A DNA stretch of 64,000 nt from JANNPJ01 sp965200525 (GTDB lineage Bacteria > Actinomycetota > Actinomycetes > Actinomycetales > Kineosporiaceae), in NCBI GenBank assembly GCA_965200525.1, contig OZ241368.1, positions 6,262,001 to 6,326,000 of the forward strand. The letters are read 5' to 3'. The notes below the pieces were generated by a model. It ran no database searches. It had not been told where the DNA came from and was given only the letters and a program-made list of their open reading frames with translations. Each line of letters opens with the position of its first letter. The stretch's first letter is position 1. Made by a program: the position numbers and the translations under genes. Shown here in pieces: positions 32,698 through 40,576 of the stretch.

Positions 32698-34077
32698 ATG
32701 ACTGATTCTGCCGCATCGCCCGCACGTCCGCTGAAGGTCGCCGTCGTCGGCGCCGGTCCGGCCGGGATCTACGCCGCCGACATCCTGACGAAGTCGCCGA
32801 CCACGGTGGCCGTCGACGTCATCGAGCGGCTCCCGGCACCCTACGGACTGGTCCGGTACGGCGTGGCCCCGGACCACCCCCGGATCAAGGAGATCATCAA
32901 GGCGCTGCGCCGGGTGCTCGACCATCCAGACATCCGGTTTCTCGGCAACGTCGACTACGGCACCGACCTGAAACTGGAGGATCTGCGCCGATTCTACGAC
33001 GCCGTGGTCTTCGCCACCGGCGCCACCGCCGACCGCGACCTGCCGATCCCCGGCATCGAACTGCCCGGCAGCCACGGCGCCGCCGACTTCGTCTCCTGGT
33101 ACGACGGTCATCCCGACGTTCCCCGGGACTGGCCGCTGGACGCCGGCGAGGTCGCGGTGCTCGGGGCCGGCAACGTCGCCCTCGACGTGGCCCGGATCCT
33201 GTCGAAGACCGCCGACGAGCTGCTGCGTACCGAGATCCCGGCCAACGTCGAGGCCGGCCTGCGGCTGAACCAGGCCCACGACGTGCACGTGTTCGCCCGC
33301 CGGGGTCCGGCCCAGGTCAAGTTCTCCCCGCTCGAGCTGCGCGAACTGGCCCACTCCCCCAACGTCGACGTCGTCGTCCACCCGGAAGGGTTCGAGTTCG
33401 ACGCGGCCAGCCTGAAACTGGCCACTGACGACAAGCAGGTCAAGATGGTGCTGAAGACGCTGAGCGACTGGGTCGGGCGCGAGCCCACCGGCAAGCCGCA
33501 CCGGTTGCACCTGCACTTCCTGGAGAGCCCGGTCGAGGTGCTGGGTGAGCACCGGGTCGAGGGGCTGCGCACCGAGCGGACCGAGCTCACCGGCGACGGC
33601 ACCGTACGCGGCACCGGCGAGTTCACCGACTGGCCGGTGCAGGCGGTCTACCGGGCGGTCGGCTACCGCAGCACCGCGCTCGCCGACCTGCCGTTCGATC
33701 ACCAACGGCACGTGGTCGGCAACCAGGGCGGCCGGGTGCTCGACCTCGACGGGCAGCACCTGCCCGGGGTGTACGTCACCGGCTGGATCAAGCGGGGCCC
33801 GGTCGGCCTGATCGGTCACACCAAGAGCGACGCGGCCGAGACGATCCGGGCTCTGCTGGCCGACGCCGACGCCGACGCCGGCTCCGGGTCTGCCGGCACG
33901 GTCGAGGGCGACGACGTCATCCGGCACCTGAGCGATCGTGGGGTGCCGTTCACCACCTGGGCCGACTGGCAGCGGCTCGACACCCACGAGGTCGGGCTGG
34001 GCCGGACGGTGAACCGGGAGCGGATCAAGGTCGTCGCCCGGGAGGACATGATCCGGGCCGGTGCCGAGCCGGCCTGA
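32698..34077 (+). CDS. fprA: Ferredoxin/adrenodoxin-NADP+ reductase (FprA-like)
   Basis: A 459-residue flavoprotein of the adrenodoxin-reductase group. FAD motif VAVVGAGPAGIYAA, substrate-channel signature RLPAPYGLVRYGVAPDHP, NADP motif VAVLGAGNVALDVARIL, RRGPAQVKFSPLELREL and C-terminal YVTGWIKRGPVGLIGHTKSDA are all present. It passes electrons from NADPH to ferredoxin. ATG 32698 lies 2 bp after an iron box, so it is likely iron-repressed, fitting a role in low-iron electron supply or siderophore iron release. Upstream of and on the same strand as the GTP cyclohydrolase II gene, 68 bp apart. Confidence 0.92.
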   Translation: MTDSAASPARPLKVAVVGAGPAGIYAADILTKSPTTVAVDVIERLPAPYGLVRYGVAPDHPRIKEIIKALRRVLDHPDIRFLGNVDYGTDLKLEDLRRFYDAVVFATGATADRDLPIPGIELPGSHGAADFVSWYDGHPDVPRDWPLDAGEVAVLGAGNVALDVARILSKTADELLRTEIPANVEAGLRLNQAHDVHVFARRGPAQVKFSPLELRELAHSPNVDVVVHPEGFEFDAASLKLATDDKQVKMVLKTLSDWVGREPTGKPHRLHLHFLESPVEVLGEHRVEGLRTERTELTGDGTVRGTGEFTDWPVQAVYRAVGYRSTALADLPFDHQRHVVGNQGGRVLDLDGQHLPGVYVTGWIKRGPVGLIGHTKSDAAETIRALLADADADAGSGSAGTVEGDDVIRHLSDRGVPFTTWADWQRLDTHEVGLGRTVNRERIKVVAREDMIRAGAEPA

Positions 34078-34087
34078 GGTCGGCCCG

Positions 34088-34136
34088 ATCCCGGCCTCCT
34101 GAGCACAGCCGGACCGGGATTGAACGCCCCGGGGCG
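34088..34136 (+). terminator. Possible hairpins between fprA and the GTP cyclohydrolase II gene
   Basis: ATCCCGG (34088-34094) can pair with CCGGGAT (34114-34120), and CGCCCC-GGGGCG is a perfect 12-bp palindrome at 34125-34136, 9 bp before the next start codon. They could end fprA transcription or shape the leader of the next mRNA. Confidence 0.35.
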
Positions 34137-34145
34137 CGGCTGCGT

Positions 34146-35678
34146 ATGGCTGTCCGTCAGGACTTGCCCAGCCGGGCTCCCAACCAGAGGCAGGCCGATC
34201 TCACGGTGATTGTTCGTGTGGCCCAGACCGTGCTCCCGACCGACGCCGGCCGGTTCGACGTGTACGCCTACGCCGATCCGGTCGGGAACTCCGAGCACCT
34301 CGCCCTGGTGATGGGCGACCTCAGCCGCGGCGGCCCACCGCTGGTCCGGGTGCACTCGGAATGCCTGACCGGGGATGCGCTGGGCTCGCACCGCTGCGAC
34401 TGCGGTGACCAGTTGGCCGCCGCGCAGCGGGCGATCGCCGCCGAGGGCCGGGGGGTCGTCGTCTATCTGCGCGGTCACGAGGGCCGGGGCATCGGCCTGA
34501 TCGCCAAACTGCAGGCCTACGCCCTCCAGGACGGCGGCCTCGACACCGTCGACGCCAACCTGGCCCTGGGCCTGCCGGCCGACCTGCGCAGCTACGAGCC
34601 GGCCGCCGAGGTGCTGAAAGACCTCGGAGTCAGCCGGATCCGGCTGATGTCGTCGAACCCGGCCAAGGAGGAGCAGTTGGCCGAGTTCGGGATCGAGGTC
34701 ACCGCCCGGGTATCGCTGCCGGTGCCGGCCCGGCCCGAGAACGTGCGCTACCTGGAGGCCAAGCGGGCCCGGATGGGGCACTCGCCGATGCCGGCCGGCC
34801 CGGACGACGTCTGGCGCGAACTGCTGGCCGGCCGGGTCCCGGTGATCGACCCGTCGACCTATCCGGCCGCGGCCGGCCTGCTCGAGCGGTACGCGCCACT
34901 GGTGTCGGCCGGCCCCAGCCTGGTGCTGGCCCAGCTCGGCCAGAGCCTCGACGGCTTCATCGCCGCCCGCACCGGTGACGCCGTGTTCGTCACCGGCGAG
35001 CCCGACCGGGAGCACCTGCACCGGCTGCGGGCCCTGGTCGACGCCGTCGTCGTCGGGGTGAGCACGCTGGTCACCGACGACTGCCGGCTGACCGTGAGAG
35101 CGGTCGAGGGGCCGTCCCCGGTCCGGGTACTGCTCGACCCGACCGGCCGGGCGCCCCGGGCCGCGGCCCTGCTGAACGACGGCGCGGTGCCGGTTCTCTG
35201 GTGCGTCGCCGCCGGCCGGTCGGTGCCCTCGGCCCCGGCCCCGCACGTCACCGTGATCACCCTGCCCCTGGTCGACGGCCGCTTCCCGCCGGCCGTGGTG
35301 CTGGCGGCCCTGGCCGCCCGGGGGTTGGGCCGGGTGCTGGTCGAGGGCGGTGGCCGGACCGTGTCCGGCTTCCTCGCCGCCGGGGTGCTCGACCGGATCT
35401 ACGTCACCACCGCTCCCCTGCTGATCGGCGACGGCGTGCCCGGCCTGCGGTTCGCCGGGACCGACCGGCTGGCCGACGCGCTACGCGCTCCGTCGCGCCG
35501 GTTCCAGTTCGGCGAGGACGTCTGCGTCGAGCTGGACCTCAGCGACCTCCGGGCCGCGGCCGAGCCCTCCCACCAGCCGGAGGTCGTGAACCTGATCGAG
35601 CGCCGGAACGCCGGCCGGCCGCCGGTGAGCGTCGCGATGCAGGTCGAGCAGCATGACCAGAACGCCTGGCAGCGCTGA
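34146..35678 (+). CDS. GTP cyclohydrolase II fused to a RibD-type reductase domain
   Basis: A 510-residue two-domain protein. Residues about 20-215 are GTP cyclohydrolase II: zinc cysteines C73, C84 and C86 (ECLTGDALGSHRCDCGD), active-site VVVYLRGHEGRGIGL (Tyr107) and ALQDGGLDTVDAN. Residues about 255-465 are the RibD C-terminal reductase fold (LVLAQLGQSLDGFIAARTG, VDAVVVGVSTLVTDD, VLVEGGGRTVSGFL, PLLIGDGVPGL). No deaminase domain is present, so the fusion would make the diamino-pyrimidine and reduce its ribosyl group before deamination. The last about 45 residues overlap the convergent membrane-protein gene. Start ATG 34146; a start nearer VIVRVAQTVLPT is possible. Context suggests specialised rather than housekeeping riboflavin synthesis. 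Confidence 0.9.
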   Translation: MAVRQDLPSRAPNQRQADLTVIVRVAQTVLPTDAGRFDVYAYADPVGNSEHLALVMGDLSRGGPPLVRVHSECLTGDALGSHRCDCGDQLAAAQRAIAAEGRGVVVYLRGHEGRGIGLIAKLQAYALQDGGLDTVDANLALGLPADLRSYEPAAEVLKDLGVSRIRLMSSNPAKEEQLAEFGIEVTARVSLPVPARPENVRYLEAKRARMGHSPMPAGPDDVWRELLAGRVPVIDPSTYPAAAGLLERYAPLVSAGPSLVLAQLGQSLDGFIAARTGDAVFVTGEPDREHLHRLRALVDAVVVGVSTLVTDDCRLTVRAVEGPSPVRVLLDPTGRAPRAAALLNDGAVPVLWCVAAGRSVPSAPAPHVTVITLPLVDGRFPPAVVLAALAARGLGRVLVEGGGRTVSGFLAAGVLDRIYVTTAPLLIGDGVPGLRFAGTDRLADALRAPSRRFQFGEDVCVELDLSDLRAAAEPSHQPEVVNLIERRNAGRPPVSVAMQVEQHDQNAWQR

Positions 35679-36479
35679 GACCGCGGCCAGCACGCCGTAG
35701 CCGGCCGAGGTCGCCACCCCGGCGTCGGCGCTCAGCCCGGCGGCGGTGAACGCCAGCGCGGCCACCGCCTCCCGGGGCCCGAAACCACCGATCCCGAACG
35801 GCACCGACATCCCGGCCAGCACGATCACGGCCAGGGTGACGACGTCGCGCGGGCCGGTCACGGTGCCCAGAACCGCGGCCACCACGCCGAACTTGGCCAC
35901 CAGGGCGGCCAGCGACCCGGCCGACCAGGCCCACACCGACCATTTCTGCCGGCCGGTGAGGCGTTTCAGGCCCGGCCGGGCGACCAGCACCGCGATCACG
36001 ACCCCGATCAGGGCCGCCGCCGACAGCCAGGGCGACATCGACCAGCCGAGGACGCCGCCGGCCGCCAGCAGCGCAGCCGTGCCGGCGGCCCGCTCGGCGA
36101 GCACCGCCTGCAGGCTGGTCCGCAGCCCCCGTTCCCGGGCCGGGCGCTGCCGCCAGGCCCGCACCACGTCGCCCAGGACGCCGCCGGGCAGCACCGAGTT
36201 CAGGAAGCCCGAGCGGTAGCACTCCGCCACCGCCCGCCACCGGGTCAGCCCGGCGCCGGCGTCGAAGCCGGTGGCCACGGTCCGCCAGCGCAGGGCCTGG
36301 GCGGTGGTGGTGAGCGCGCCCAGCAGCAGCGCGGCCAGGATCGGCAGCGGCCGCAGCACCTGCAGCGAACGCTCGAACGGATGCGTGCCGAGCCGCTCCA
36401 GCAGCACGGCGAGCAGAACCACCGGAACCAGGGCCCGCAGTGCGCGGTAGGCCCGAAGCGAGGGCGACGGTGAACTCAT
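35481..36479 (-). CDS. Lysylphosphatidylglycerol synthase TM / AglD-YbhN-like membrane protein
   Basis: A 332-residue polytopic protein from ATG 36479 with about eight helices. Family motifs include LLGALTTTAQALRWRTV, YRSGFLNSVLPGGVLGDVVRAWR and FGIGGFGPREAVAAL, characteristic of the LPG_synthase_TM (UPF0104/AglD) group. Members are implicated in lipid or glycan-lipid transport across the membrane. The last about 65 codons overlap the convergent GTP cyclohydrolase gene by 198 bp; both frames are open to their first stop, so the overlap looks real. It is the distal member of a minus-strand operon, 60 bp after the methyltransferase. Confidence 0.85.
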   Translation of the reverse strand: MSSPSPSLRAYRALRALVPVVLLAVLLERLGTHPFERSLQVLRPLPILAALLLGALTTTAQALRWRTVATGFDAGAGLTRWRAVAECYRSGFLNSVLPGGVLGDVVRAWRQRPARERGLRTSLQAVLAERAAGTAALLAAGGVLGWSMSPWLSAAALIGVVIAVLVARPGLKRLTGRQKWSVWAWSAGSLAALVAKFGVVAAVLGTVTGPRDVVTLAVIVLAGMSVPFGIGGFGPREAVAALAFTAAGLSADAGVATSAGYGVLAAVSALPGVLVMLLDLHRDAHRRPAGVPALDQVHDLRLVGGLGRGPEVAEVQLDADVLAELEPARRSA

Positions 36480-36539
36480 GCTGGGACATACGCAGACCGG
36501 GCCGGGCCGGTTCACGGGCGGCCCGGCCGCGGCGGCGGC

Positions 36540-37367
36540 TCACCCCGGCGGGAGGGCCAGCACCTCCTCGTGACCGACCAGCACCCGAAGTACCCCGTTC
36601 CCGGCCTGCTCCCGCCGGAGGGCCAGCCAGTCGTGCGCTGGCCCGGTGAGTTCCGGCTGCTGCTCGACGGCGGCCTCGGCCCGGCCCTCGAGCCAGGCGT
36701 CGATCAGGGCCCGGTGGCCCGGACCGCCGAGCCGCCACGGACTGCCGGCCCGGCCCACCGACCAGCCCCGATCCTGGAACAGGCCGGCGGTCAGCGGGCC
36801 CGCCGCCGGCCCGAGGCGCCCGGCCCGCTGCTGGTGGGCGTGGAACGCGGCGGCCAGCCGGCCGTCGTCCGGGTGGGGCGGGTCGAGCTCGACGGCGCCG
36901 GTCACGCTGAGGCTGAACAACGCCGGCACCCGGGCCTCGACCACGGCCTCGACGACGGCGGTCAGCTGGGGCCGGTCCAGAAGGTCGAGCAGGGCGGCGG
37001 CGGTGACCAGATCGGCTCCCCCGACGTCGGCCAGCACCTGGGCCAGGTCGGTGACGTCGGCCCGGACCGAGCGGGCCCGGGCCGGGCCCCGAGCCAGCAG
37101 ACCGGGATCGTGGTCGACCAGAACCCATTGCTGGGTGGCCGGTTCCGGCAGGTGTGGGGCCAGCCAGCGCTGGTTGGACCCGGTGCCGGAGCCGAGGTCG
37201 ACCACCCGCAGGCCCGGCCGTCGCAGCGCTTCCGGCAGGTCGGACAGCACTTCGGCCGCTCGGTCGCGGGCCTCGCGGTCGGCCGGTTCGCGCAGCTCCA
37301 GCCAGCCCGCGGCGATCGGCCGGGGTGCATCCGGGCCGGTCGAGCTGCCGCCGGGGGTCGCGCTCAC
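36540..37367 (-). CDS. Class I SAM-dependent methyltransferase
   Basis: A 275-residue protein from GTG 37367, overlapping the glycosyltransferase stop by four bases. The SAM-binding motif I is RVVDLGSGTGSNQRWL, followed by QQWVLVDHDPGLLA (acidic end of strand 2), RADVTDL and DLVTAAALLDLLDR. The C-terminal half (AFHAHQQRAGRLGPAAG) is of the kind seen in small-molecule methyltransferases. Substrate is unknown; operon partners suggest a pterin, pyrimidine or glycan acceptor. Confidence 0.85.
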   Translation of the reverse strand: MSATPGGSSTGPDAPRPIAAGWLELREPADREARDRAAEVLSDLPEALRRPGLRVVDLGSGTGSNQRWLAPHLPEPATQQWVLVDHDPGLLARGPARARSVRADVTDLAQVLADVGGADLVTAAALLDLLDRPQLTAVVEAVVEARVPALFSLSVTGAVELDPPHPDDGRLAAAFHAHQQRAGRLGPAAGPLTAGLFQDRGWSVGRAGSPWRLGGPGHRALIDAWLEGRAEAAVEQQPELTGPAHDWLALRREQAGNGVLRVLVGHEEVLALPPG

Positions 37368-38395
37368 GACAGGGCCGCCAGCACGGTGCGGGCGGTGTCG
37401 GGCCAGCGGGTCAGGGTGGCCGCGCGGGCCCGGGCGGCGGCCCGGGCCCGAGCCCGGTCCGGGCCGAGAAGCCGGCGGACGGCATCGGCCAGGGCCTCGG
37501 CGTCCCCGGGCTCGACCGCGGCCCCGGCGGCCTGGCCGTCCCCGGCCCCGCCGAGGGCCTCCTCGGCCCCGGTGCCCCGTCCGACCACGGCCGGGATGCC
37601 CCGGGCCAGGGCCTCGCTGACCACCATCCCCCAGGTCTCGGCCCGGGAGGGCAGCAGCAGCAGATCGGTGGCCGACCAAAGCGCGGCCAGGGCGGCGCCG
37701 TCCCGGGGGCCGGTCAGCCGGATCCGGCCGGCCAGCTCGTGCCGGTCGATCGCGGCCCGCACCTGCGCGGTGTAGCCGGGATCGACGTCCAGCGGGCCGG
37801 TCAGGTCGGCGGTCCAGGCCTGGTCGCGGACCCGGGCCAGCGCCTCGACCACGGTGAGCTGGTCCTTGCGGGGGGTGACCGCGGCCAGCTGGAGCAGCCG
37901 GGGCGGGCTCGAGCCGGTCGCCGGCGCGGCCGGATCGGTGCCCGGGACGGCGACCGTGACCCGGTCCAGCCCGTGCCGTTCGCTCAGGTCGGCGGCGGCC
38001 CAGCGGCTGGTCGCCAGCACGCCGGTGGCGGCCTTCAGAGCGGCCCGCTCGAGTTGCCCGAGCCGGGCCGCGGTCGTGGCGTCGAGCCCGGTCTCCAGGG
38101 CCAGCGGCAGGTGGACCAGCACATGGACGGCGGTGCCGGCGGCCACCGCTGCCGCCACCGCCTCGGGTGCGCCGGCGGCCAGCAACCCGTCGGCCAGCAC
38201 CGGCCGATCGGCGGTCAGCAGCTCGGCCAGCCGGTGCCGGTCGGCCCCGGCCGCGACCGGCCAGGCCCCCGGCGCGGTCCGCGGCTCGACGTCGGTGCCG
38301 AGCTCGCGCAGCGCCCGGATCAGCGAGACGTCGTACCGGTTGCCGCCACTGGGCCGGTCCAGGCCGGCCGGGACCACCACCGCGAGCCGGTTCAC
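37364..38395 (-). CDS. Family 4 glycosyltransferase (GT-B fold)
   Basis: A 343-residue GT-B enzyme from GTG 38395 (GTGA overlap with the PTPS-like gene). N-terminal acceptor half begins LAVVVPAGLDRPSGGNRYDV with the typical GGNRYD glycine loop; the C-terminal nucleotide-sugar half has LLQLAAVTPRKDQ and the GT4 E-x7-E element in PSRAETWGMVVSEALARGIPAVV. It would transfer a sugar from a nucleotide donor to a lipid or small molecule at the inner membrane face. Shorter than most GT4 proteins (about 370-400). Confidence 0.88.
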   Translation of the reverse strand: MNRLAVVVPAGLDRPSGGNRYDVSLIRALRELGTDVEPRTAPGAWPVAAGADRHRLAELLTADRPVLADGLLAAGAPEAVAAAVAAGTAVHVLVHLPLALETGLDATTAARLGQLERAALKAATGVLATSRWAAADLSERHGLDRVTVAVPGTDPAAPATGSSPPRLLQLAAVTPRKDQLTVVEALARVRDQAWTADLTGPLDVDPGYTAQVRAAIDRHELAGRIRLTGPRDGAALAALWSATDLLLLPSRAETWGMVVSEALARGIPAVVGRGTGAEEALGGAGDGQAAGAAVEPGDAEALADAVRRLLGPDRARARAAARARAATLTRWPDTARTVLAALS

Positions 38396-38781
38396 GGCTG
38401 GTCGTCGAGCTCGGCCGTGTAGCCGGCCCAGGCGTCCGGGTGCTCGCGCAGGACGACGTCGAGCCGGCTCAACCCGGTGGTCAACGGGCCGTCGAGCAGC
38501 CGGTCGGCGATGTGCCGGGCGATCACCTCGGTGGTGCTGAGCTTTCCGGTGAACGCCGGGTGCTCGTCCAGGTTTCGGTAGTTGAGGTCGTCGAGCACGG
38601 CCGTCAGGGCGGCACCGGCGGCGCCGATGTCGATCACGGTGCCGTGCTGGTCGAGCTCACGCCGAGAGAAGCTGGCCTCGACCACGAAGGTGGCGCCGTG
38701 CAGGCCCTGCGCCGGGCCGAAGAACGGGTCGGGCAGCGAGTGGGCCACCATGGCGTGGCCGCGAACGGTGACGCGATACAT
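38392..38781 (-). CDS. 6-pyruvoyltetrahydropterin synthase-like protein with altered active site
   Basis: A 129-residue PTPS/QueD-fold protein from ATG 38781, overlapping the dehydrogenase stop (TGATG). H14 (VAHSLP) and H28 (LHGATF) correspond to two zinc ligands, but the normal HGH reads HGA, so the third His is Ala30, and no Cys occupies the usual catalytic position before it. VIDIG (D51), STTE (82-85) and the pterin-anchoring Glu region LREHPDAWAGY (E113) are kept. A pterin-like ligand is therefore likely but canonical synthase chemistry is doubtful. Lies between a dehydrogenase and a glycosyltransferase in a tight operon. Confidence 0.85.
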   Translation of the reverse strand: MYRVTVRGHAMVAHSLPDPFFGPAQGLHGATFVVEASFSRRELDQHGTVIDIGAAGAALTAVLDDLNYRNLDEHPAFTGKLSTTEVIARHIADRLLDGPLTTGLSRLDVVLREHPDAWAGYTAELDDQP

Positions 38782-39830
38782 CAAACCTCCTGAATGCCCG
38801 GTTGAACCGGAACCGGCTCGTCGGCGTAGTTCACCACGTGACAGAGCGCATCGAGTTCACCGGTGGCCAGCCGCCGCAGCGTGGCCGGCAGGTGCGCGAA
38901 CGGCCCCGAGCTGGCGAGCAGCGCGTCGAACACCGGGTCCCGCAACCGGTCCAGGGCCAGGTCAAGCCGGTCGGCGTAGCTGCGTCGGGCCCGGCGGGCG
39001 GGCGACACGGCGCCGACCTGGCTGGCCCGGATGCTGAGCCGGCGGGCGTGGAAGTCGGCGCCGAGGTCGACCGTGACCGCCCGGTCGCCGTACCACGACA
39101 TCTCGATCAGCTCGCCCTCGTCGCCGAGCAGTTCCAGCCCGCGGCCGAGGCCGGCGCCGGTGGCCGAGCAGTGCAGCACCAGGTCGCAGTCACCGCGGGC
39201 CTGCTCGGGGCGCACCAGCGGGACGCCGAGCGCATCGGCCACCTCCCCGCGGCGCTCGTCCACGTCGACCAGCTCGAGCCGGCCCAGCGGAAAGGCCCGC
39301 AGCAGCGCGGCCACGGCGCAGCCGATCATGCCCGCCCCGATCACCGCGACCCGGTCGCCGAGCCGGGGGGCGGCGTCCCACATCGCGTTGACCGCGGTCT
39401 CGACCGTGCCGGTCAGCACCGCCCGCCGGGCCGGGACGCCGTCCGGCACGACGGTCAGCGCGCTCACCGGCACCACGTACCGGTCCTGATGCGGGTACAG
39501 GCAGAACACCGTGCGGCCGAGCAGCTCGGCCGGGCCGGCCTCGACCACGCCGACCGACAGGTAACCGTACTTGACCGGGCCGGGCAGGTCGCCCTCCTGG
39601 AACGGAGCCCGCATCCGGGCCGCCACCGCGACCGGTACCCCGCCCCGGTCCACCAGCAGCTCGCTGCCCCGGCTGATTCCGGAGTGCAGCGCCCGGACCA
39701 GGGCCTCGCCGGGGCCGGGCGGGCGCAGTTGCTGCTCGCGCAACTCGCCCCGGCCTGGGCCGATCGTCCAGTAGGCCGTGGCCCGCAGGGCGCTCGGCGG
39801 CAGTGCGAGGTCGGTCGGATCAGCAGCCAT
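38781..39830 (-). CDS. MDR-superfamily dehydrogenase lacking catalytic zinc ligands
   Basis: A 349-residue medium-chain dehydrogenase from ATG 39830. Residues about 20-130 form the GroES-like domain and 160-300 the Rossmann domain (RVAVIGAGMIGCAVAALL, then LVDVDERRGEVADALG). The usual zinc Cys in CGxCGSD is replaced (SGISRGSELLV) and the GHE motif is replaced by KYGYLSVG; there is no structural-zinc Cys lobe. Sequence style recalls the BchC-like branch. It is an NAD(P)-dependent oxidoreductase without classical zinc catalysis, first gene of a five-gene operon, divergent from the CDP-alcohol transferase with 29 bp between starts. Confidence 0.85.
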   Translation of the reverse strand: MAADPTDLALPPSALRATAYWTIGPGRGELREQQLRPPGPGEALVRALHSGISRGSELLVDRGGVPVAVAARMRAPFQEGDLPGPVKYGYLSVGVVEAGPAELLGRTVFCLYPHQDRYVVPVSALTVVPDGVPARRAVLTGTVETAVNAMWDAAPRLGDRVAVIGAGMIGCAVAALLRAFPLGRLELVDVDERRGEVADALGVPLVRPEQARGDCDLVLHCSATGAGLGRGLELLGDEGELIEMSWYGDRAVTVDLGADFHARRLSIRASQVGAVSPARRARRSYADRLDLALDRLRDPVFDALLASSGPFAHLPATLRRLATGELDALCHVVNYADEPVPVQPGIQEV

Positions 39831-39859
39831 GAGGGCAGACGCTACGACGGGAACCGGCC

Positions 39860-40576
39860 GTGACCGACCTCGGGACCCACCTCGGCCCTGGAACGGCCCG
39901 GCGGGACTCGTCGGTGGCGGCCCTGGTGTCGGTGGTGCTGTGCGTGCTGCTGGCCGGATTCGCCGGTTCGGCCGGGCCGGCGGCGGCGGCCGTGGTCACC
40001 GGGGTCGGGCTGGTGGTCGCGGCCGGGGCCTCGGTGGTGGCCCGGGCCGGGCGCTGGAGCGGACCGGCCGACCGGGTCACGCTGGCCCGAACGGTGCTGA
40101 TCGGTGGGTGCGCCACCGTCACGGTGCTGATCCTGGCCGGGGCCCTGTCGGGCCGGCCCTGGGTGCTGCCGGCCCTGGCGGCGCCGGCGCTGGCCCTGGA
40201 CGGCGTGGACGGCGCGGTCGCCCGCCGCACCGGCACCGCCTCGGCGGCCGGGGCCCGGCTCGACATGGAGATGGACGCCGCCCTCCTGATGGTGCTCTCG
40301 CTGGCCGCGACCGCCGCGCTGGGCTGGTGGGTGCCGGCGATCGGGGCGATGCGGTACGCCTTTATGGTCGCGGCCCGCTCCCGCCCGCAGCTCGGCCGGC
40401 CGCTGGCCTTCAGCCCGTTCCGTCGGCAGGTGGCCGCGGTGCAGGGGGTCACGCTGGTCGCGGCCCTGTCCCCGGTGTGCGCGCTGCCGGTGGCCCGGGT
40501 CGCGGTCGCCCTGGCGCTGGTCCTGCTGGTGGTCTCGTTCGGCCGCGACGTCGTCACCCTGGAACGGGCCCGATGA
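39860..40576 (+). CDS. CDP-alcohol phosphatidyltransferase family membrane enzyme
   Basis: A 238-residue membrane protein from GTG 39860 with about six helices. The signature D-x2-DG-x2-AR-x8-G-x3-D-x3-D is perfect: D114, D117, G118, A121-R122, G131, D135 and D139. It transfers a phospho-alcohol between a CDP-linked donor and an alcohol acceptor, making a phosphodiester lipid or precursor. A long N-terminal stretch with two helices precedes the usual core. It begins a three-gene plus-strand operon (ATGA overlap to the next gene), divergent from the dehydrogenase operon. Confidence 0.9.
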   Translation: MTDLGTHLGPGTARRDSSVAALVSVVLCVLLAGFAGSAGPAAAAVVTGVGLVVAAGASVVARAGRWSGPADRVTLARTVLIGGCATVTVLILAGALSGRPWVLPALAAPALALDGVDGAVARRTGTASAAGARLDMEMDAALLMVLSLAATAALGWWVPAIGAMRYAFMVAARSRPQLGRPLAFSPFRRQVAAVQGVTLVAALSPVCALPVARVAVALALVLLVVSFGRDVVTLERAR

